From positions 61,980-125,979 of the forward strand of contig JADMLC010000005.1 in NCBI GenBank assembly GCA_019278155.1: a stretch of 64,000 nucleotides of DNA, in the 5' to 3' direction. Position 1 is the stretch's first letter. Each line of letters starts with the position of its first letter. The notes under the pieces were generated by a model, which saw nothing but the letters and a program-made list of their open reading frames with translations, did not search any database and was not told the DNA's origin. The position numbers were made by a program, and so were the translations under genes. Shown here piece by piece: positions 58,137-64,000 of this stretch. Source of the stretch: Candidatus Kinetoplastidibacterium crithidiae. GTDB lineage: Bacteria > Pseudomonadota > Gammaproteobacteria > Burkholderiales > Burkholderiaceae_B.

Positions 58137-59258
58137 ATGGTTATTGAAAATAGGTTTTTTTTACCAGATTATATAAAAAAAATTAATCCTTATCAGGCAG
58201 GTAAACCAATAGAGGAGTTAGCAAGAGAGTTTAATATAGATCCAAAATTCATTGTAAAACTTGCTTCTAATGAGAATCCCCTTGGTGTCTCTGATAGTGT
58301 TTTAAATGTGATAACTGAGTCTTTTAAGACTATATCCAGATATCCAGATGCTAATGGTTTTGACTTAAAGCATGCTTTGTCAAAGAAATATTCGATTCCA
58401 ATAGAGAATATTGTGTTGGGGAATGGTTCAAATGATATATTGGAGTTAATTTCGTTGGCTTTTTTAGACAATAGATCTTCTGCAATATATTCTGAGTATT
58501 CATTTTCTGTTTATAAAATAGCTACCCAGGCTAGAGGTTCCAGACATATACAAATACCATCTGTTGATTATAAGCATGATTTAAATAAATTTTATAATGC
58601 AATAGATGATGATACTAGATTGATTTTTATTGCTAATCCAAATAATCCAACTGGTACGTTTATACCTAAAAATGATATTATTGACTTTCTAGATAATGTA
58701 TATAAAAAATATAATAGTAAAGTTTTAGTTGTTTTAGATGAAGCTTATACTGAATATTTAGATGAAGTTGATAGATTTGATAGCTTTTCTCTAATACAAA
58801 AATATCCAAATTTGATAGTAGTTAGAACTTTTTCAAAAGCTTATGGCCTTGCTGGATTGCGTGTCGGTTTTTCAGTTTCTCATCCTGGTATATCTGATTT
58901 TATCAATAGAGTAAGACAACCCTTTAATGTAAATTCATTAGCGCAATTAGCAGCTATTGCAGCTTTAGAAGACCAAGATTTTTTATGTAAAAGTTGTACA
59001 CTAAATAAGGAAGAAAAATATCATTTGTATAAGTCATTTGATTCTTTAAATCTAGAGTATATTCCTAGTTTTGGCAATTTTATATTGGTTAAAGTAGGTG
59101 ATGCTAGAAATATAAATTTTGAATTGTTAAAAAGAGGAATTATTGTTCGTCCAGTTGATAATTATGGTTTATCAGAATGGCTTAGAGTTAGTATTGGTAA
59201 AAAATTAGAGAATACATTGTTTTTAAATGCACTAGAGGATATTATTAACAAAGTATGA
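58137..59258 (+). CDS. hisC: histidinol-phosphate/aromatic aminotransferase
   Basis: KLASNENPLGVSD, NPNNPTGTF, RTFSKAYGLAGLRVG. Confidence 0.95.
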   Translation: MVIENRFFLPDYIKKINPYQAGKPIEELAREFNIDPKFIVKLASNENPLGVSDSVLNVITESFKTISRYPDANGFDLKHALSKKYSIPIENIVLGNGSNDILELISLAFLDNRSSAIYSEYSFSVYKIATQARGSRHIQIPSVDYKHDLNKFYNAIDDDTRLIFIANPNNPTGTFIPKNDIIDFLDNVYKKYNSKVLVVLDEAYTEYLDEVDRFDSFSLIQKYPNLIVVRTFSKAYGLAGLRVGFSVSHPGISDFINRVRQPFNVNSLAQLAAIAALEDQDFLCKSCTLNKEEKYHLYKSFDSLNLEYIPSFGNFILVKVGDARNINFELLKRGIIVRPVDNYGLSEWLRVSIGKKLENTLFLNALEDIINKV

Positions 59259-60145
59259 ATAATGATAATGTTTTATTTGAAAATTGCAATATATCATCTT
59301 TGTCTATTATTGGTGTTGGCTTAATAGGTTCCTCTTTTGCTTTGGCTCTGAAGAAAGCTGGTTATAATGGTCGTATCATTGGTGTTGATAATAATCATAA
59401 ATCTTTGATGCGAGCTAAAGAGCTAAATATTATAGATGAATATGGTAGTGTGGAGTTTGCTATTTCAAAATCTAACTTTATAATCTTAGCTACTCCAGTT
59501 GGTCATGTAAGGGATTTATTGTTAAAAATAAAACCTTATCTTTTACCAGATGCAATAATAATAGATGTTGGCAGTACAAAAACAGATGTAATTAGTGCAG
59601 CTTATGATGTATTAGATACTTGTGTAGGTCAATTTATTCCGTGCCATCCTATAGCAGGAATGGAGAAAACAGGTCCTGATGCAGCTATTGCAGAACTTTT
59701 TAAGCAACAGAATATTATTATTACCCCATTACTAGAAAATAAAAAAAGAGATCTAGATACCGTAAATAATTTTTGGTTATGTTGCGGTGCAAACGTAATA
59801 TATATGAACCCAGAAGAACATGATAGTATTTTTGCCTCTGTTAGTCATTTACCTCATTTTTTATCTTACATGTATATGTCTCAGGTAGCATCTTCTGAAA
59901 ATTGTGATAGGAGATTATTATTAGCTGGTTCTGGATTTAGAGACTTCAGCAGAATATCTGGTAGTTCTCCAGATATGTGGTGTGATATATTTTTTTCTAA
60001 TAAGAAATTTATAGAGATAGAATTAGAGAAAGTTCTTTCTTTAATTTCAACTGCTAGAAAAGCTTTAGATACAGAAGATAGAAAATTATTGTATTCAATA
60101 CTAGAAAAAGCCTCTGTTGTTCGCCGTAACTGGTTTAAGGAATAA
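59255..60145 (+). CDS. tyrA: prephenate dehydrogenase
   Basis: IIGVGLIGSSFALALKKAG, IIDVGSTKTDV, PCHPIAGMEKTGPDAA. Confidence 0.95.
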   Translation: MNNDNVLFENCNISSLSIIGVGLIGSSFALALKKAGYNGRIIGVDNNHKSLMRAKELNIIDEYGSVEFAISKSNFIILATPVGHVRDLLLKIKPYLLPDAIIIDVGSTKTDVISAAYDVLDTCVGQFIPCHPIAGMEKTGPDAAIAELFKQQNIIITPLLENKKRDLDTVNNFWLCCGANVIYMNPEEHDSIFASVSHLPHFLSYMYMSQVASSENCDRRLLLAGSGFRDFSRISGSSPDMWCDIFFSNKKFIEIELEKVLSLISTARKALDTEDRKLLYSILEKASVVRRNWFKE

Positions 60146-60149
60146 ATGT

Positions 60150-61484
60150 ATGGATCAAAAAAAGGCTTATTTGGATTTAGGTAGATATTGTAAGGCCGAA
60201 GGTAGTTTTATTCTGCCAGGTTCAAAAAGCATATCTAATAGGGTATTGTTATTATCGGCTTTATCTAAAGGAATCACAGAAATTAATGGTTTATTAAATT
60301 CTGATGATACCAAAGTTATGATAGATGCTCTATCTAAATTAGGCATTACCATTGTAGATAAAGATGTAAATAATATTGAATTAATAAGCAATGGTAATTT
60401 TAATAATGGGAGTTTTGATTTATTTTTAGGTAATGCTGGTACTGCATTGCGTCCGTTGCTTGCTGTGCTTTCTTTTATGGATGGATATTATAAATTGCAT
60501 GGCATTCCAAGAATGCATGAACGTCCTATTAGAGATTTAGTGAATGCATTGAGACAATTAGGTTGCAATATTGAATATTATGGTAAAGAAGGATATCCAC
60601 CTTTGATGGTTAGTCCTTTCATAAAATCTAATACAGATAGTGTTTTTATAAAAGGTTCTGTATCTAGTCAATTTTTAACTGCTTTGTTATTAGCTGCTCC
60701 CGTATTTACAAATAAAAATAAAACTAATCTTACAATTAATTTAGATGGAGATTTAATTTCAAAGCCATACATAGATATTACCTTGAATTTGATGGAAAAA
60801 TTTGGGGTTATTGTTAATAAAATATCACATGATAGTTTTTTTATAAATCGTGAGGATTTTTATAGTACTCCTGGCAAAATATCTGTTGAGGGTGATGCTT
60901 CTGCTGCTTCTTATTTTTTAGCTTTAGGAGCTATTGCTGGAGGACCTGTTATCATAAATGGTGTAGGAAACGATAGTATTCAGGGTGATATACATTTTAC
61001 AAAGTTTTTGACATCTATAGGTGCCAATATTAAATTCTCGAAAAATTCTATTGAATCCAGTGGTATTCTAGTATGTAGTGGGGAAAAACTAAAATCTTTT
61101 GATATTGATTTTAATATGATACCTGATGCTGCTATGACGGCTGCTGTATTAGCACTATATGCTGATGGAAAATGTTTTTTACGTAATATAGGTAGTTGGC
61201 GCGTGAAAGAAACAGATAGAATACATGCTATGCAAGTTGAGTTGAGTAAATTTGGTGTTAAGGTAGAATCTGGTGATGATTGGTTATCTATTGATCCAAT
61301 TGATATTGATAATTGGCCATCGCAAGTTTCTATAGATACTTGGGATGATCATAGAATGGCAATGTGTTTTTCTTTGACGGCATTTGGCAAAACCAATGTA
61401 AGAATTATGGATCCCTCTTGTGTTAATAAGACGTTTCCAGAATATTTTGATGTGTATAGCAAAATGTTAGTACAAAAAATATAA
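60150..61484 (+). CDS. aroA: 3-phosphoshikimate 1-carboxyvinyltransferase
   Basis: LPGSKSISNRVLLLSAL, LGNAGTALRPL, WRVKETDRIHAM, DDHRMAMCFSL. Confidence 0.96.
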   Translation: MDQKKAYLDLGRYCKAEGSFILPGSKSISNRVLLLSALSKGITEINGLLNSDDTKVMIDALSKLGITIVDKDVNNIELISNGNFNNGSFDLFLGNAGTALRPLLAVLSFMDGYYKLHGIPRMHERPIRDLVNALRQLGCNIEYYGKEGYPPLMVSPFIKSNTDSVFIKGSVSSQFLTALLLAAPVFTNKNKTNLTINLDGDLISKPYIDITLNLMEKFGVIVNKISHDSFFINREDFYSTPGKISVEGDASAASYFLALGAIAGGPVIINGVGNDSIQGDIHFTKFLTSIGANIKFSKNSIESSGILVCSGEKLKSFDIDFNMIPDAAMTAAVLALYADGKCFLRNIGSWRVKETDRIHAMQVELSKFGVKVESGDDWLSIDPIDIDNWPSQVSIDTWDDHRMAMCFSLTAFGKTNVRIMDPSCVNKTFPEYFDVYSKMLVQKI

Positions 61485-61505
61485 CTTAATAATATTTATA
61501 TATTT

Positions 61506-62183
61506 GTGAAGATAAAGATAAAAAATAATATCCCAGTTATTACAATTGATGGTCCTACTGCTGCTGGTAAAGGGACAATATCATCTTCTTTAGCAAGAAG
61601 ATTGGGTTGGTCAATTTTAGATTCTGGTGCCATATATAGATCTTTAGCTTTTTTCATTATTCAGAATAATATTTCATGCAATGATATTAATGCAATTTTA
61701 AGGTTATTAAAAACACTAAAATTTTCTTTTCATAGTAATGATATATACGTTAATAATTTAAATATTACTAATAAAATTAGGAATGAAGATGTTGGTAAAG
61801 TAGCTTCTATTATTTCAGAAAATAGTAATATTCGTGATTCTTTATTAAATATACAGCGCCACAGTATTCAAGAACCTGGTTTAATAGCTGATGGTAGAGA
61901 TATGGGTACAGTAGTTTTTCCTTTTGCTAGTTTAAAAATTTTTTTAACTGCAAATATTGATGTAAGAGTGGAAAGACGTTATAAACAGTTGATAACTAGT
62001 AAAGTCTCTGTTAACATTAGCAACCTTAGAAGTGCTATAATGGATAGGGATTTAAGAGATACTGAACGTGTATTATCCCCTTTAATACCTGCTTATGATG
62101 CTCATGTGATAGATTCTTCTTATCTTACAAATGATGAGACAGTAAGCATAATATTAGATTTATGGAAGAATAGGCTCTACTAA
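61506..62183 (+). CDS. cmk: cytidylate kinase (GTG start)
   Basis: VITIDGPTAAGKGTISSSLARRLG, DGRDMGTVVFP. Confidence 0.95.
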   Translation: MKIKIKNNIPVITIDGPTAAGKGTISSSLARRLGWSILDSGAIYRSLAFFIIQNNISCNDINAILRLLKTLKFSFHSNDIYVNNLNITNKIRNEDVGKVASIISENSNIRDSLLNIQRHSIQEPGLIADGRDMGTVVFPFASLKIFLTANIDVRVERRYKQLITSKVSVNISNLRSAIMDRDLRDTERVLSPLIPAYDAHVIDSSYLTNDETVSIILDLWKNRLY

Positions 62184-62220
62184 TATTTTTTTATAATTAG
62201 CAAAATATTAGTAGTTTTTT
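62177..62220 (+). terminator. terminator/attenuator overlapping the cmk stop codon, upstream of rpsA
   Basis: Perfect 13-bp stem CTACTAATATTTT / AAAATATTAGTAG followed by TTTTTT. Confidence 0.7.
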
Positions 62221-62282
62221 AACTCCACCAATTATTTGGTGTGTATTTTTATGGTCTTTGTACCGAATGGTTTAATACTCCT

Positions 62283-63995
62283 ATGTCATTATTTTCATCA
62301 AACGCTAGTAGCGGAGAGAGTTTTGCTGAATTATTTGCAGAAAGTTTAAAAAAACAAGACATGAAGTCTGGTGAAGTAATTAGTGCTGAAGTTGTAAGAA
62401 TAGATCATAACTTTGTTGTTGTGAATGCTGGACTGAAATCAGAAGCGTTAATACCTTTGGAAGAATTTTTAGATGATCAAGGCAATATAGAAGTAAATAC
62501 AGGAGATTTTGTATCAGTAGCTATTGATTCTTTAGAAAATGGTTATGGTGATACTATTTTATCTCGAGATAGGGCAAAAAGATTATCAGCATGGCTGAAA
62601 TTAGAACAAGCTCTAGAAAGCGGGGAATTAATTACTGGAACAATTACAGGTAAGGTTAAAGGTGGTCTTACTGTAATGACTAATGGTATCCGTGCTTTTC
62701 TTCCTGGGTCATTAGTAGATTTACGTCCTGTAAAAGATACTACTCCATATGAAGGTAAAACTATGGAGTTTAAAGTTATCAAGCTTGATAGGAAAAGAAA
62801 TAATGTAGTTCTATCTAGAAGACAAGTTCTTGAAGCAAGTGTAGGGGAAGAACGTCAAAAATTGTTAGAGAACTTATATGAAGGAGCTGTGGTAAAAGGA
62901 GTAGTGAAAAATATCACAGATTATGGAGCTTTTATAGATCTAGGTGGTGTAGATGGTTTATTGCATATAACAGACATGGCTTGGCGTCGTGTTAGACATC
63001 CGTCTGAAGTTCTACAAGTTTGTCAGGAAATAGAAGCTAAAGTTTTAAAATTTGATCAAGAAAAAAATAGAGTGTCTCTTGGTGTTAAACAACTGGGAGA
63101 GGATCCATGGGTTGATTTATCTCGACGTTATCCACAAGGCACCAGATTATTTGGTAAGGTGACAAACTTAACTGATTACGGTGCGTTTGTTGAGGTAGAA
63201 TCTGGTATTGAAGGTTTAGTTCATGTATCAGAGATGGATTGGACTAATAAAAATGTTGATCCACGCAAAGTAGTAACTTTAGGTGATGAAGTTGAGATAA
63301 TGGTTCTTGAAATAGATGAGGAGCGTCGTCGTATTTCTTTAGGAATGAAGCAATGTCGAGTTAATCCATGGGAAGAATTTGCTATTAACTTTAAAAAAGG
63401 TGATAAGGTTAAAGGGGCTATTAAATCAATTACTGATTTTGGTATATTTGTTGGACTTCCTGGTGGAATTGATGGTTTGGTTCATTTATCAGATTTATCT
63501 TGGACTGATAGTGGAGAAGAAATAGTTCGATCCTTGAAAAAAGGTGATGAAATTGAAGCTGTTGTATTAGGGATAGATACCGCCAAAGAAAGAATTTCTT
63601 TAGGTGTAAAACAGTTAGTGAATGATCCTTTCCAAGATTTTGTAGCTACTCATGATAAAGGTTCAGTTGTTTCTGGCATTATAAAATCGGTTGAACCTAA
63701 AGGAGCTGTAGTTACACTAGCGCCAGAAGTTGATGCTTATTTAAGATCATCAGAAATATCTTCTGGTAAAGTTGAGGATGCTACTAGCATACTCAAGGTT
63801 GGCCAAAATATTGATGCTATGATTCTAAATATAGATAAAAAGGCGAGGTCAATTCAATTATCAGTTAAGGCTCGTGATGTAGTAGAAACGGTAGATACAA
63901 TACAACGTATGTCTGATGCTAGTGCTTCTTCAGGAACAACAAATCTTGGTGCTTTGCTAAAGGAAAAATTAGATCAACAGCGTAATGATGGTTAG
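62283..63995 (+). CDS. rpsA: 30S ribosomal protein S1 (start revised to MSLFSS)
   Basis: Multiple S1 repeats ([34 protein letters not shown] etc.). Confidence 0.97.
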   Translation: MSLFSSNASSGESFAELFAESLKKQDMKSGEVISAEVVRIDHNFVVVNAGLKSEALIPLEEFLDDQGNIEVNTGDFVSVAIDSLENGYGDTILSRDRAKRLSAWLKLEQALESGELITGTITGKVKGGLTVMTNGIRAFLPGSLVDLRPVKDTTPYEGKTMEFKVIKLDRKRNNVVLSRRQVLEASVGEERQKLLENLYEGAVVKGVVKNITDYGAFIDLGGVDGLLHITDMAWRRVRHPSEVLQVCQEIEAKVLKFDQEKNRVSLGVKQLGEDPWVDLSRRYPQGTRLFGKVTNLTDYGAFVEVESGIEGLVHVSEMDWTNKNVDPRKVVTLGDEVEIMVLEIDEERRRISLGMKQCRVNPWEEFAINFKKGDKVKGAIKSITDFGIFVGLPGGIDGLVHLSDLSWTDSGEEIVRSLKKGDEIEAVVLGIDTAKERISLGVKQLVNDPFQDFVATHDKGSVVSGIIKSVEPKGAVVTLAPEVDAYLRSSEISSGKVEDATSILKVGQNIDAMILNIDKKARSIQLSVKARDVVETVDTIQRMSDASASSGTTNLGALLKEKLDQQRNDG

Positions 63996-64000
63996 TTAAT

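Overview
AT-rich, gene-dense bacterial chromosome segment. Its gene content and order match a reduced betaproteobacterium of the Alcaligenaceae type, most plausibly a trypanosomatid endosymbiont of the Candidatus Kinetoplastibacterium kind; this is inferred from synteny and AT bias, not from a search. Intact blocks: nth-rnfB-fpr-fdxA, pncB, trpBA-accD, rne, rluC, an rpmF-plsX-fabHDG-acpP-fabF lipid operon, degP-lepA-lepB-rnc-era-recO, pepA-holC, acs, etf-QO, pyrG, eno, maeB, sucAB-lpd, trpS, bamD, rluD, ssrA (tmRNA), ompA-like, and the gyrA-serC-pheA-hisC-tyrA-aroA-cmk-rpsA supraoperon. I found no mobile elements, CRISPR arrays, phage genes or toxin/defence modules, and nothing I would call a new biological system. 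The most informative signals are outside the supplied ORF track: (i) a deletion scar joining a 55-aa YciB N-terminus to a PepN lacking its catalytic half; (ii) a decayed lptF between pepA and an NlpC/P60 gene; (iii) a probable sucA RNA motif in the sucA leader; (iv) a perfect 15-bp inverted repeat holding the holC Shine-Dalgarno in the loop and its ATG in the stem; (v) a tmRNA with a diverged tag (AANDTRFKLAA). All homology calls are from memory of protein families and no search was run.
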